From: RBG-16-66-20 sp035499575
GTDB lineage: Bacteria; Pseudomonadota; Gammaproteobacteria; Burkholderiales; SG8-39
NCBI GenBank assembly: GCA_035499575.1
Contig: DATJYN010000170.1
Span: forward strand, 1 to 64,000
Length of the DNA stretch: 64,000 nucleotides
Direction of reading: 5' to 3'
Under the pieces are notes generated by a model that was given only the letters and a program-made list of their open reading frames with translations, ran no database searches and was not told the DNA's origin. Position numbers and translations under genes: made by a program. Positions 8,843-16,989 of the stretch are shown here, in pieces (the first letter of the stretch is position 1; every line of letters starts with the position of its first letter).

Positions 8843-10008
8843 TGCGAGCCTTTCCCTGCGGCGGCCAATGCCGGTATGCAGGCAAGGAACTCCTGCAGCC
8901 GGCCGACAGTTGCCTCCAGACTGCGTTCCTTCGCGACGAAGGCCGCCGCTGCCTCGCCCATTCTCGTGCGCTTGGCGCGGTCGAGCATCAGTTCCCGCAT
9001 GAATGCCGCAAGCCCCGCTTCGTCGGCGCTCGGCGCAAGCAATCCGGTTCGGCCGTGCTCAACGACATCCGGCACGCCGCGCGTGGCGCAGGAAACCACC
9101 GGCAGGCCTGCCGCCTGCGCCTCCAGCATCGCCATGCCATAAGCCTCGTTGACCGCCGGCCAGGCGCAAAAATCCGCCGCGGCATTCAGCGCGGCAATGC
9201 CGGCAAGGCCGAGCGCGCCGAGAAATACCGCGCGGCCCGCGATCGACGCGGCCAGCAAGGCTTCGACCGTCGCACGCGCGGTGCCGTCGCCGGCGACTAG
9301 CAGGCGCCAGGGCAGGTCTTGTAGCCGCGCCAGCGCGCCGGCCAGCACGCGGTAGGACGCGAGCTTGTCGCCTTCTCGCATCATGGCAACCACGGCGATC
9401 CACGGCACGCCCGTATCGAGGCCGTGCGTGCGCGCCAGCATCGCGCGCTGAGCGGCACGCGCACCGGCGGCGGCGCGAAACGGCGCCGGATCGAGAAACG
9501 GCGGCAGCCACGCGACGACCTGCGGCGCGGAGGTGACTCCGCGCAGCCCTTCCATGTCGTCGCGAGTCGGGCATAGCAGCAGGCCCGCCCGCTGGACGGC
9601 CTCGAGCGCACCGCGGTGGCCGATGTCCCAGGGACCGCCCGCCCGCTTTGCCGCGTACGAGGCTTCGGCAATGACGTAGGGAATGCCCATCGCCGAGCTC
9701 GCTTCGGGCCCGAGCCAGTCGGGCGCCTTGTAATACGCATGGTAGGTAAACCAGAGATCGGGCCGCGCGGCGGCCGGGCCGTCGCGCCATTGGTCGGCGA
9801 GACGGCGTCCGAGCGCGATGCCTTGAGTTCGAAGACCGGCTTGGCGGCCGGGATCGCCTCCGGCATCGTAGCTGCGGAACGTCGATACCAGTTCGACGCG
9901 GTGCCCGGCACGTCCGAGCGCGTCCATCAGCAGGCCGGCCACGCGCCGGTCGCCGGAGGGCGTGCCATGGGTCGGCGATTTCAGTGGCGCGTAAAACGCG
10001 ATGCGCAT
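8839..10008 (-). CDS. Glycosyltransferase family 4 (GT1-fold)
   Basis: A 389-residue retaining glycosyltransferase of the GT-B class. The N-terminal FYAPLKSPTHGTPSGDRRVA fits the acceptor-side domain of GT4 enzymes; the donor domain has LLVAGDGTARATVEALL, then the nucleotide-sugar-binding stretch CAWPAVNEAYGMAMLEAQ with the E-x7-E motif, and VVSCATRGVPDVVEHGRTG. ATG start lies 25 bases after the preceding GT4 gene; its stop is overlapped by the next start (TTGA). It is the third gene of the operon, consistent with stepwise assembly of one oligosaccharide. Confidence 0.88.
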   Translation of the reverse strand: MRIAFYAPLKSPTHGTPSGDRRVAGLLMDALGRAGHRVELVSTFRSYDAGGDPGRQAGLRTQGIALGRRLADQWRDGPAAARPDLWFTYHAYYKAPDWLGPEASSAMGIPYVIAEASYAAKRAGGPWDIGHRGALEAVQRAGLLLCPTRDDMEGLRGVTSAPQVVAWLPPFLDPAPFRAAAGARAAQRAMLARTHGLDTGVPWIAVVAMMREGDKLASYRVLAGALARLQDLPWRLLVAGDGTARATVEALLAASIAGRAVFLGALGLAGIAALNAAADFCAWPAVNEAYGMAMLEAQAAGLPVVSCATRGVPDVVEHGRTGLLAPSADEAGLAAFMRELMLDRAKRTRMGEAAAAFVAKERSLEATVGRLQEFLACIPALAAAGKGSH

Positions 10009-10033
10009 TTGCGGGTTCCGGGCAAGGACGATT

Positions 10034-11278
10034 CTAGTCCGCCGGGCCGAGGCCGAACTTGCCCGCGAGGCGTTCGATGTTCGAATCCAGCCCGAATTTC
10101 TCCGCGACGCGCCGCCGCCCGGCCTCGCCCAGCGCCCCGCGGCGCGCTGGATCGCCGATCAGCGCCGCGAGCGCGAGCGCGAGCTCATCCGGCGCCTCGG
10201 GCCGGACCAGCAGGCCGGTGCGGCCGTCGTCGATCAACTCGGGAATGCCCGATACGCGGGTCGCGACGCAGGCAAGGCCCTGGCTCTGCGCTTCGGCAAG
10301 CACATTCGGCAGGCCGTCGCGGTCACCGTCGCGCGCGACGCGCGAAGCAAGTGCGAATAAATCCGCAGTCCGGTAATCGGCGAGCAATTCGGTCTGCGTG
10401 CGCGGGCCGCGCCAATCGATGCGCGCGGCGATGCCGAGAGCAGCCGCGCGCCTTGCCAGGCGCTCCCGCAGTGGGCCGCCGCCCACGTGCACCAGCTTCC
10501 AGTGCAGTGTCCGCGGCAGGCGTGCGAGAGCTTCCAGTAGCACGTCGGTACCCTTTTTCTCCACCAACCGGCCGACTGACAGGATGACCGCGGGGTCGGC
10601 CGGATCATTGCCGCTCCTTGCGGCGCCGCTCTTTTCCGCGGGGGGAAAACGTGAAAGATCCAGTCCGTGATAAACCAGCTCCACCCTGCCTTGCGGCGCC
10701 AGCGCGCCAAGATGCGCGTGGTTCGCCGCCGTGCAGGTGACCAGCCACTCGCAGGACGCGAGCTTCTCGCGCTTTTCCCACTCGGGCGTGGTCCAGATGT
10801 CCTTGGCATGCGCAGAGCCCGTCCAGGCGAGCCCGCGCAAGAGCGCAGCGTAGCGCGTGACCGAGGCCGGCGTGTGCAGGAAATGCGCGTGCAGGCGGCG
10901 TACATCTGCGGGCAGTTCGTCCGCCAGCACCAGCGCCTGGCCGAAACGGCGCACGCGGCTGGGCGTCGGGTCGCGCACGAGGTCCCGCAGCCAGAGGCCG
11001 CGAACCGCGATGTAGGTCGATTTCTTGCGCAGTTTCAACCAGGCGCGCAGAACGCGCAGGGGTTCCTGGTACAGGTATTCGGGAAGATAGAGCAGCGGCG
11101 CGCGGATCTCCGCATGCACCGGGTGTGTGCGGCCGTCGGTCGGATGACGCAGCGAGACGATCAGGATCTCCAGCCCGCGGCGCTCCAATGCCGCGATCTC
11201 CTGCGCGATGAAGGTTTCGGAGAGCCTCGGATAGCCTTTCAGGACGAAGGCGACGCGGCCGGCACTCGAACCCGGCAT
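10034..11278 (-). CDS. Glycosyltransferase family 4, colanic-acid WcaL-like
   Basis: A 414-residue GT-B glycosyltransferase. The start VAFVLKGYPRLSETFIAQEI is typical of WcaL/AmsK-type enzymes that build exopolysaccharide repeats. The donor domain shows VILSVGRLVEKKGTDVLLEA, then VHVGGGPLRERL, and DRDGLPNVLAEAQSQGLACV with the acidic E-x7-E region. The start ATG lies 19 bases from the previous stop codon. It is the second gene of the leftward glycan operon and probably extends a surface or secreted oligosaccharide. Confidence 0.9.
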   Translation of the reverse strand: MPGSSAGRVAFVLKGYPRLSETFIAQEIAALERRGLEILIVSLRHPTDGRTHPVHAEIRAPLLYLPEYLYQEPLRVLRAWLKLRKKSTYIAVRGLWLRDLVRDPTPSRVRRFGQALVLADELPADVRRLHAHFLHTPASVTRYAALLRGLAWTGSAHAKDIWTTPEWEKREKLASCEWLVTCTAANHAHLGALAPQGRVELVYHGLDLSRFPPAEKSGAARSGNDPADPAVILSVGRLVEKKGTDVLLEALARLPRTLHWKLVHVGGGPLRERLARRAAALGIAARIDWRGPRTQTELLADYRTADLFALASRVARDGDRDGLPNVLAEAQSQGLACVATRVSGIPELIDDGRTGLLVRPEAPDELALALAALIGDPARRGALGEAGRRRVAEKFGLDSNIERLAGKFGLGPAD

Positions 11279-11297
11279 TTACGGGACCTGCGCCAGC

Positions 11298-12524
11298 TCA
11301 GGCCGAGCGGGGCAGCGCGTGCGGCAGTTCGGCCTGCGCCGCCGGCTCGATCCACGGCGCGACCAGCCGGCCGACGTTGTCCAGGCCTTCGAGCAGGCCG
11401 GGTACCACGATTTCCGAGGGCCGGTTCTGGCTCGGCAGGCGGCGCAGCGCCGATGCCATCACCGCCGGGTCGTAGCGGCCGTCGTCGGCGAGCATCGAAA
11501 TCAGCCCCAGCTTCGCGGCGCGCGAAATGCGGATGTACTGCTCCATGCGCGGTTCGGTGCGCGGCACGATCAGCGCGCGCTTGTCCATGGAAAGCACTTC
11601 ACAGAAGGTGTTGTAGCCGCCCATGGCGACCACGCCGGCAGCGCGCGCCACCAGCGTTTCCAGGTGGTTATGGAAGGTGATGATGTCGACGCGCTTCAGG
11701 CGCGCCGCGCGGTCCATGAATTCCGCCTGGCGCTCCGGTTGCATGAACGGCCCGAGTACCATCAACGCCGGATAGGGCAGCAACGGGTCGTGCTCGTAGG
11801 CGCGCAACACCCACTCGATCAACGCCTCGCCGTCGCCGCCGCCGCCGGTGGTGACCAGCAGGTAAGGCCGGTTGGTGATCTCGGGCATGCGCGGCGGCGC
11901 GCCATGGGTCGGCACTTCGCGGTGCAGGTAGCCGGTGTAGATCATTTTCTGGCGCACGCTGATCGGCAGCGACACGCCCTCCAGCGGATCGCAAATCTGC
12001 GGCAGGCCGTAGATCCAGATTTCGTCGTACAGGTCGCGCAGCGCGGGCAGCACGTTCTTGCGCTGCCATTCCGGCTCGAGCAGGCGAGGTTCGTCGAGCA
12101 CGTCGCGCAGGCCGAGGACCAGGCGCGTGCCGCGGCTCTTGAGCATCTCCAGCGTCTCCAGCACCTCGCCGCGCAGGCCCATCGGCTCCTTGTCGACGAT
12201 GAACAGGTCCGGCTCGAACATTTCCGCGGTGTGCTGGATGATCGAGCTTCGCAGCCGCAGCGTCTGCTCGACATTCAGGTGCAAGTTGAGCGAGGTGTAC
12301 TCGCCGCTACGCAGCTTGATGACGCCGGGCACGCGCACGAAATCGACGCGCGCGCGGAAGTCGAAGGAGCCGATGATCGGCGAGCCTGACAGGATCAGCA
12401 CCGAGACGTGCTTGAATTTCTCGACCAGCGAATGCGCGATAGTGCGGCAGCGACGCAGGTGGCCGAGGCCGAACGTGTCGTGGCTGTAGATCAGGATGCG
12501 CCCGTCAGCTCGCCGCTCGGTCAT
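11298..12524 (-). CDS. MurG-like glycosyltransferase (COG4671-type), copy 1; first gene of operon
   Basis: A 408-residue protein with a GT-B fold. LIYSHDTFGLGHLRRC at the N-terminus and LLVTTGGGGDGE and AMGGYNTFCEVLSM in the C-terminal half are diagnostic of the COG4671 predicted glycosyltransferases, and parallel the motifs of the gene at 7682-8842. The ATG at 12524 has a good ribosome-binding site (GGGAGAGGA, about 5 bases upstream); the frame is open upstream but would run through the divergent promoter and into the opposite gene. This is the promoter-proximal gene of the 12-kb leftward operon. Confidence 0.85.
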   Translation of the reverse strand: MTERRADGRILIYSHDTFGLGHLRRCRTIAHSLVEKFKHVSVLILSGSPIIGSFDFRARVDFVRVPGVIKLRSGEYTSLNLHLNVEQTLRLRSSIIQHTAEMFEPDLFIVDKEPMGLRGEVLETLEMLKSRGTRLVLGLRDVLDEPRLLEPEWQRKNVLPALRDLYDEIWIYGLPQICDPLEGVSLPISVRQKMIYTGYLHREVPTHGAPPRMPEITNRPYLLVTTGGGGDGEALIEWVLRAYEHDPLLPYPALMVLGPFMQPERQAEFMDRAARLKRVDIITFHNHLETLVARAAGVVAMGGYNTFCEVLSMDKRALIVPRTEPRMEQYIRISRAAKLGLISMLADDGRYDPAVMASALRRLPSQNRPSEIVVPGLLEGLDNVGRLVAPWIEPAAQAELPHALPRSA

Positions 12525-12545
12525 CTTGTCCTCTCCCTCTTTGTG

Positions 12546-12560
12546 CTGACGCCGCGTCAG
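12546..12560. repeat. Perfect inverted repeat in divergent intergenic region (operator candidate)
   Basis: CTGACG-CCG-CGTCAG: six-base arms around three bases, in the 82-base gap between the divergent glycosyltransferase operon and the QueC-like gene. It lies between the ribosome-binding site of the leftward operon and the -10 like box at 12590-12595. It could be a repressor or activator site, or a leader hairpin; a run of Ts is missing, so it is not a terminator. Confidence 0.45.
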
Positions 12561-12589
12561 GCGCCACGGCACCGCAATGGTGCGTATTC

Positions 12590-12595
12590 TATAAT
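12590..12595 (+). promoter_or_regulatory. -10 box (TATAAT) for the QueC-like gene, very short leader
   Basis: An exact TATAAT lies 11 bases before the ATG at 12607. Initiation 6-8 bases downstream would leave a leader of about 3-6 bases, with no room for a ribosome-binding site. No convincing -35 box is seen at 17 bases. The AT-rich patch may also serve the leftward operon (TAGAAT on the other strand at 12586-12591). Confidence 0.5.
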
Positions 12596-12606
12596 ATCGC
12601 GCTCGA

Positions 12607-13230
12607 ATGCCGATGACGACGCTGGTGATGTTCTCAGGCGGGCTGGACAGCACCGCCGCGCTGCACAAGCTGCTGACCCAGAGCGAAGACGACCTGCATG
12701 TCCACCATGTCCACCTGATAAACCGCGATGGCCGAGACCGCGCCGAGCGCGACGCGGTAAATGCAGTGATCGCATGGTGTCGCGCCAACTGCCGGCCCTT
12801 CGCCTACTCCGAGTCCGGGCTCGACTTCTCCGCATTGCAGGCGATACCTATCGACTACCTGTCGATCGCTTTCGCCGCCTGCCAGGTCGCGATCGACATT
12901 CCCCGCTGCAACCGGATCGCAGTCGGCATCCTTGCAGTGGACCTCGACGAAATCAAGCGCAAGGTCTCCGTGCGGCAGCGTGAGGTCTTCGAGGCGATGT
13001 ACGCCTGCTACCGGGCTCGCAAGCTCGGCGAGCCCGCGGTCGAATGGATATTTCCGGTCTACGACTTGAGCAAGGCGCAGGTCGCGGCCTCGCTGCCCCC
13101 AGAGCTGCGCGCCGCCTCCTGGTCTTGCCGCCGGCCGGTGACGTCCGCCGCCGGCTACCGCGTCTGCGGCGAGTGCAAACCCTGCCGCAAGCGCGCGGAA
13201 GTCTCCGCGCAGCTGAATATCGCGCTCTGA
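12607..13230 (+). CDS. QueC-like PP-loop protein (7-cyano-7-deazaguanine synthase family, divergent)
   Basis: A 207-residue protein. SGGLDSTAALHKL near the N-terminus is the PP-loop (ATP pyrophosphatase) signature, and the C-terminus has a WSC...CGECKPCRKR arrangement matching the four-Cys zinc site of QueC. QueC converts 7-carboxy-7-deazaguanine to preQ0. The middle of the protein is unlike ordinary QueC, and no queD/queE/queF neighbours are present, so substrate assignment is open; related PP-loop proteins act in nucleotide modification and in phage defence. Start at 12607 (ATG) or 12613 (second ATG); neither has a ribosome-binding site. It is followed after nine bases by the cyclase gene, likely co-transcribed. 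Confidence 0.65.
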   Translation: MPMTTLVMFSGGLDSTAALHKLLTQSEDDLHVHHVHLINRDGRDRAERDAVNAVIAWCRANCRPFAYSESGLDFSALQAIPIDYLSIAFAACQVAIDIPRCNRIAVGILAVDLDEIKRKVSVRQREVFEAMYACYRARKLGEPAVEWIFPVYDLSKAQVAASLPPELRAASWSCRRPVTSAAGYRVCGECKPCRKRAEVSAQLNIAL

Positions 13231-13239
13231 GACGGTTTC

Positions 13240-14862
13240 GTGCCGCCTTTCGAGCGCAGGTTGCGACTCGCCACGGGGCTGGTGATCGCAGCCTACGTCA
13301 CGGGGCATTTCCTAAACCACGCGCTCGGCATCGTCTCGCTCGATGCGATGGAGGTGCTGCGCCGCGTGCTCTCGGGCTGGTGGCGCAGCCTGCCTGGCAC
13401 CGTGCTGTTGTACGGCTCGCTGCTGACGCATTTTGCGCTGGCACTCGCGTCGCTCGCGCGCAGGCGCACGCTGCGCATGCCCGCCTGGGAGGCCTGGCAA
13501 CTTGCGCTCGGCCTGTGCGTGATTCCCCTGCTCGCTTATCACGTGATGGGCACACGCTTCGCCTGGCAGCTGCTCGGCCGCGAGGTGAATTATCCGCGCA
13601 TCGTCGCCGCGATCTGGAACGATCCCCTGCAATCGGCCAAACAGGTCGCGCTGATTGCGGTCGTATGGCTGCACCTTTGCTTCGGCATGCATTTCTGGCT
13701 CAGGCTCAAGCCCTGGTATCCGCGCGCGCAGCAGTACCTGTTCGCGGCCGCGGTGCTGACCCCGGCGCTGGCGCTGGCGGGCTTCGTCAGTGCCGGCATC
13801 AATCACATGATGGCGCCGCCGCCGCAGCCGATCACGCGCGAGGACGTCGCGCTGCTGTTCGGTGTGCGCGACAGCATCTACTGGGGATTCGCGCTGCTGC
13901 TCGGCGCCACGCTATTGCTGCGCCTCGTGCGCAAGCTGCGGCGCAGCGCGTACCGCATCCATCACCCGTCAGGGCGCGTGATCGCTGCGACCGCGGGCAG
14001 CAGCATCTTGGAGGCCGTGCGCGAAGCGGACCTGCCGCACGCATCCGTCTGCGGCGGCAGGGCGCGCTGCACGACTTGCCGCGTGCGCGTCGCGGAAGGC
14101 CTGGCCGCGTTGGCGCCGCCGGAGGCGCTGGAGGCCGAGGCCCTGCGCCGCATCGACGCCGCACCGAATGTGCGCCTTGCCTGCCAGGCGCGCCCGACCG
14201 CCGACGTCTGGATCACGCCGCTGGTGCCGGCGGGCGCCGGCGTTGAGGCCGCGCGCCGGCCGGGCGGCGTGCAGGGCCACGAGCAGCAGGTGGTGGCGAT
14301 GTTCGTCGACCTGCGCGGTTCGACGGCGCTTGGCGAAACGCGCCTGCCTTACGACGTCGTGTTCATCCTCAACCAGTTTTTTGCGGAGATGTCCGAGGCA
14401 CTGCAGACGACCGGCGGCCACTACGCGCAGTTCACCGGCGACGGGCTGCTCGCGCTCTACGGGCTGAGCGGCGACATCGGCCAGGCCTGCCGCGGCGCAC
14501 TCGCCGGCGCAGCGGAAATGCACAGGCGTCTTGGCGAATTGAACAAGCGCCTCGCGCCGGAACTCGCCGCGCCGCTGCGAATGGGCATCGGCGTGCATGC
14601 GGGCGTGGCGATCGTCGGCAGCATGGGGCCGCCGGCCGCGCCGATCATCTCCGCGATCGGCGACACCATCAACAGCGCGGCGCGCCTGGAAAGCATGACC
14701 AAGCAGTTCGGCGCCACGCTGGTGGTATCGTTGGATACGCTGCGGCTGGCCGGTATCGCGTCGCCGGACATTCCGGCGCATCGCGTCGACGTGCGCGGCA
14801 AGGTGCAGCAGATCGACGTGCTCGCGGTCGAGGATCCCGGCGTGCTGCTGCCCGCCTCGTAA
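13240..14862 (+). CDS. Class III nucleotide cyclase with membrane His-rich and 2Fe-2S domains
   Basis: A 540-residue protein that would make cAMP (or cGMP) at the inner membrane. Residues 1-235 hold about six hydrophobic helices with conserved-looking histidines (H23, H27, H64, H101, H145, H151), like a SdhC-type di-heme b membrane domain. Residues 238-330 are a plant-type ferredoxin domain with C271, C277, C280 and C315. Residues 347-535 are the catalytic domain: metal Asp D357 (FVDLRGST) and D401 (FTGDG), and transition-state N478/R482 (NSAARLE). The usual adenine-reading Lys before TGDG is Gln397. This layout resembles the rhizobial CyaC quinone-sensing cyclases. GTG start, nine bases after the QueC-like gene. 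Confidence 0.88.
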   Translation: MPPFERRLRLATGLVIAAYVTGHFLNHALGIVSLDAMEVLRRVLSGWWRSLPGTVLLYGSLLTHFALALASLARRRTLRMPAWEAWQLALGLCVIPLLAYHVMGTRFAWQLLGREVNYPRIVAAIWNDPLQSAKQVALIAVVWLHLCFGMHFWLRLKPWYPRAQQYLFAAAVLTPALALAGFVSAGINHMMAPPPQPITREDVALLFGVRDSIYWGFALLLGATLLLRLVRKLRRSAYRIHHPSGRVIAATAGSSILEAVREADLPHASVCGGRARCTTCRVRVAEGLAALAPPEALEAEALRRIDAAPNVRLACQARPTADVWITPLVPAGAGVEAARRPGGVQGHEQQVVAMFVDLRGSTALGETRLPYDVVFILNQFFAEMSEALQTTGGHYAQFTGDGLLALYGLSGDIGQACRGALAGAAEMHRRLGELNKRLAPELAAPLRMGIGVHAGVAIVGSMGPPAAPIISAIGDTINSAARLESMTKQFGATLVVSLDTLRLAGIASPDIPAHRVDVRGKVQQIDVLAVEDPGVLLPAS

Positions 14863-14864
14863 CC

Positions 14865-15842
14865 ATGAAACGCCTCGCTGCATTTGCGGCATTCGCCTGC
14901 GCGCTCGGCCTCGGCGGCTGCATATCGCTGCCGCAGAGCGAAGCGCTGCGCGAAACGCCGCCGCAAGGCATCCCGCTGCGGGTCGAACTCACGCAGGTGC
15001 CGTTCTTCGTGCAGGACGGCTTTCTCTGCGGGCCCGCCTCGCTCGCCATGGTCATCAATGCCGCCGGCGTGCCGGCGACCGTCGAATCGCTGGAACCGAT
15101 GGTTTACCTGCCGGGGCGGCAAGGCAGCCTGCAGGCCGAGATGCTCGGCGCGACACGCCGCTCCGGCCTGGTCGCCTACGCGCTCGCGCCCAAGCTCGAG
15201 GACCTGCTGCGCGAAGTTGCCGCCGGCACGCCGGTGGTGGTGCTGGTCAACCTGGGGTTCAACCTGCTGCCGGTCTGGCACTATTCGGTGGTGGTCGGCT
15301 ACGATCTGGAGAAACGCGAAGTCATCGTGCGCACGGCCCACCGGCGGCGCGACGAATGGAGTTTCTCGTTTCTCGAGTACTTCTGGCGCGAAAGCGATTA
15401 CTGGTCGATGGTCGCGCTGCCGCCGGGCCGCGTTCCGGCGACCGCGGATGAATCCGGGTTTGCGGCGGCGGTGGCCGCGCTGGAGCAGGCCGGCAAGCCG
15501 GGCGAAGCGCGCCAGTCGTATCGCGCGCTCCTCGAGCGCTGGCCCGACAATCAGCTCGGCCTGATCGGCCTAGGCAACGTCGACTACACGCTCAAGGACC
15601 TGGCGGGCGCGGAACAGGCTTTTCGCCGCGCGAGCGAAGTACCGCCGCCGTCAGCGGCCGCATTCAACAATCTCGCTTTTGTGCTGTCGGAACAAGGCCG
15701 CCTAGACGATGCTGAAATCGCCGCGCGACGCGCGGTCGCGCTCGCCGGACCGCTGCTGCCGCAGTCGCAAAAGACGCTCGACGAAATCAAGGCGAAGAAA
15801 AACGGCAAGGAGAGACCCCCTCCCGCGTCTAACCGCCCGTAA
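14865..15842 (+). CDS. Lipoprotein with C39-like cysteine peptidase domain and TPR repeats (PA2778-like)
   Basis: A 325-residue lipoprotein: signal peptide ending in the lipobox LGGC (C19). A papain-like C39 domain follows with catalytic C55 in DGFLCGPASLAM and H139 in WHYSVVVGYD. From about residue 190 onwards there are TPR-type helices (QSYRALLERWPDNQLGLIGLGNV and the next repeat). Similar proteins are annotated as PA2778 family cysteine peptidases; the physiological substrate is not known to me. The ATG is two bases beyond the cyclase stop. The last 14 bases overlap the end of the convergent channel gene. Confidence 0.85.
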   Translation: MKRLAAFAAFACALGLGGCISLPQSEALRETPPQGIPLRVELTQVPFFVQDGFLCGPASLAMVINAAGVPATVESLEPMVYLPGRQGSLQAEMLGATRRSGLVAYALAPKLEDLLREVAAGTPVVVLVNLGFNLLPVWHYSVVVGYDLEKREVIVRTAHRRRDEWSFSFLEYFWRESDYWSMVALPPGRVPATADESGFAAAVAALEQAGKPGEARQSYRALLERWPDNQLGLIGLGNVDYTLKDLAGAEQAFRRASEVPPPSAAAFNNLAFVLSEQGRLDDAEIAARRAVALAGPLLPQSQKTLDEIKAKKNGKERPPPASNRP

Positions 15843-16989
15843 TTTCCTCCAGGCGACGCCTGGCCGCGACGCGCACTGCGTCCTTCAGGTCCGGGTGCGC
15901 CTGCATGAAACTTTCGAAGTCGTCCTTGTGCAGCACCAGCAGCTTGCAGGGCGCGAGCGCCGTGATGGTCGCGGTACGCGTGCGTTCCGCGATCAGCGCG
16001 ATCTCGCCGAAAAAGTCGCCGGCCGCCAGGAGGCCTTTTGCCGCGCTCGTCTCCTGGTCGACCTCGACCTCGCCCGAAACGATGAAGTACATCGAATCGG
16101 CCTGGTCGCCCTTGCGGATCAGACGTTCGCCGCGCTCGGCGCGGCGTGCACGCAGCACGCCCGCCACGGCAGCGATGCGCGCGGCGTCCAGCGTACGGAA
16201 CAGCGGCACCTTGGCCACCAGGTTCCAGGTATCGACGAACTCCCGCCGCCGCACCGCCTCGATGAACGCAGACGCAATGATGCCGACCGGGATCGCGAAC
16301 ATGCACAGCCCCATCACCGCGGTCAGGCCGCCCGCAATCCTCCCCCACAGCGTCACCGGCGTGACGTCGCCGTATCCGACCGTGGTAAGCGTCACGATGC
16401 CCCACCACATCGCCGCGGGAATGCTGCCGAACTTGTCGGGCTGCGCCTCCCGCTCGAAGTAATAGACCAGGCTCGACTGGAAGACGAGCAGCGCCAGCAT
16501 CAGCACCGCGGCGCTCCCTAGCACGCGCCGCTCGCTGTAGACCGCTTCGACCATGAACTGGAAGGCCGCGGTATGGCGCAGCAGTTTGAAGATCGGCACG
16601 ATGTCGAGCCAGTCGAGGTTCAGCCCGACGTGCGGCGCGAGCGCGAACGGGATCGCCGCCACCAGGTCCACCAGCCCGGGAAGCGAAAACACGTAGCGCA
16701 ACCGCTCGCGCCCCGCGTCAGCGGCGCCCGGATTGTCGGCGGCAATCCAGATGCGCAGCAGATATTCGATTGCGAAGCCGAGCGTGGTGAGCAGCAATAT
16801 CACGTCCAGAAGGGAACCGTGCTCGCGGCCGATCTGCGGCACGGACTTGAGAACCGCAGTCGTCACGCTGGCCACGATCAGCAGCACCAAGCCCGTACGC
16901 ACGGCGTGACCGCCCGAGCCGCCCTCCTCGCGCGTCAACAGGTGGTGCGCCCAGGCGCGCAGCGACTCGTGACGCACGGGCTCGTTCAC
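15829..16989 (-). CDS. Cyclic-nucleotide-gated potassium channel (MlotiK1-like)
   Basis: A 386-residue six-helix channel. Helices S1-S4 span about residues 30-150, with a sparse S4 (VPIFKLLRHTAAF) that has few positive charges, as in voltage-insensitive prokaryotic channels. The selectivity filter TLTTVGYGD lies at 200-208. Residues 262-375 form a cyclic-nucleotide-binding domain: LIRKGDQADSMYFIVSGEVEV, GDFFGEIAL (phosphate-binding cassette) and ERTRTATITA, where R338-T339 would contact the cyclic phosphate. It should let K+ pass upon cAMP or cGMP binding. The GTG start overlaps the stop of a 38-codon gene. The nearby cyclase is the obvious source of ligand; that functional link is inference. 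Confidence 0.9.
   Translation of the reverse strand: MNEPVRHESLRAWAHHLLTREEGGSGGHAVRTGLVLLIVASVTTAVLKSVPQIGREHGSLLDVILLLTTLGFAIEYLLRIWIAADNPGAADAGRERLRYVFSLPGLVDLVAAIPFALAPHVGLNLDWLDIVPIFKLLRHTAAFQFMVEAVYSERRVLGSAAVLMLALLVFQSSLVYYFEREAQPDKFGSIPAAMWWGIVTLTTVGYGDVTPVTLWGRIAGGLTAVMGLCMFAIPVGIIASAFIEAVRRREFVDTWNLVAKVPLFRTLDAARIAAVAGVLRARRAERGERLIRKGDQADSMYFIVSGEVEVDQETSAAKGLLAAGDFFGEIALIAERTRTATITALAPCKLLVLHKDDFESFMQAHPDLKDAVRVAARRRLEEITGG

Noticed and set aside
12607..14862. QueC-like protein plus cyclase as a CBASS-type defence operon
   Set aside because: The cyclase is a class III sensory enzyme with membrane and ferredoxin domains, not a CD-NTase, and no effector or Cap2/Cap3-like genes are present.
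15709..16521. 270-codon frame opposite the potassium channel
   Set aside because: Antiparallel to the channel pore and nucleotide-binding domain; product looks random.
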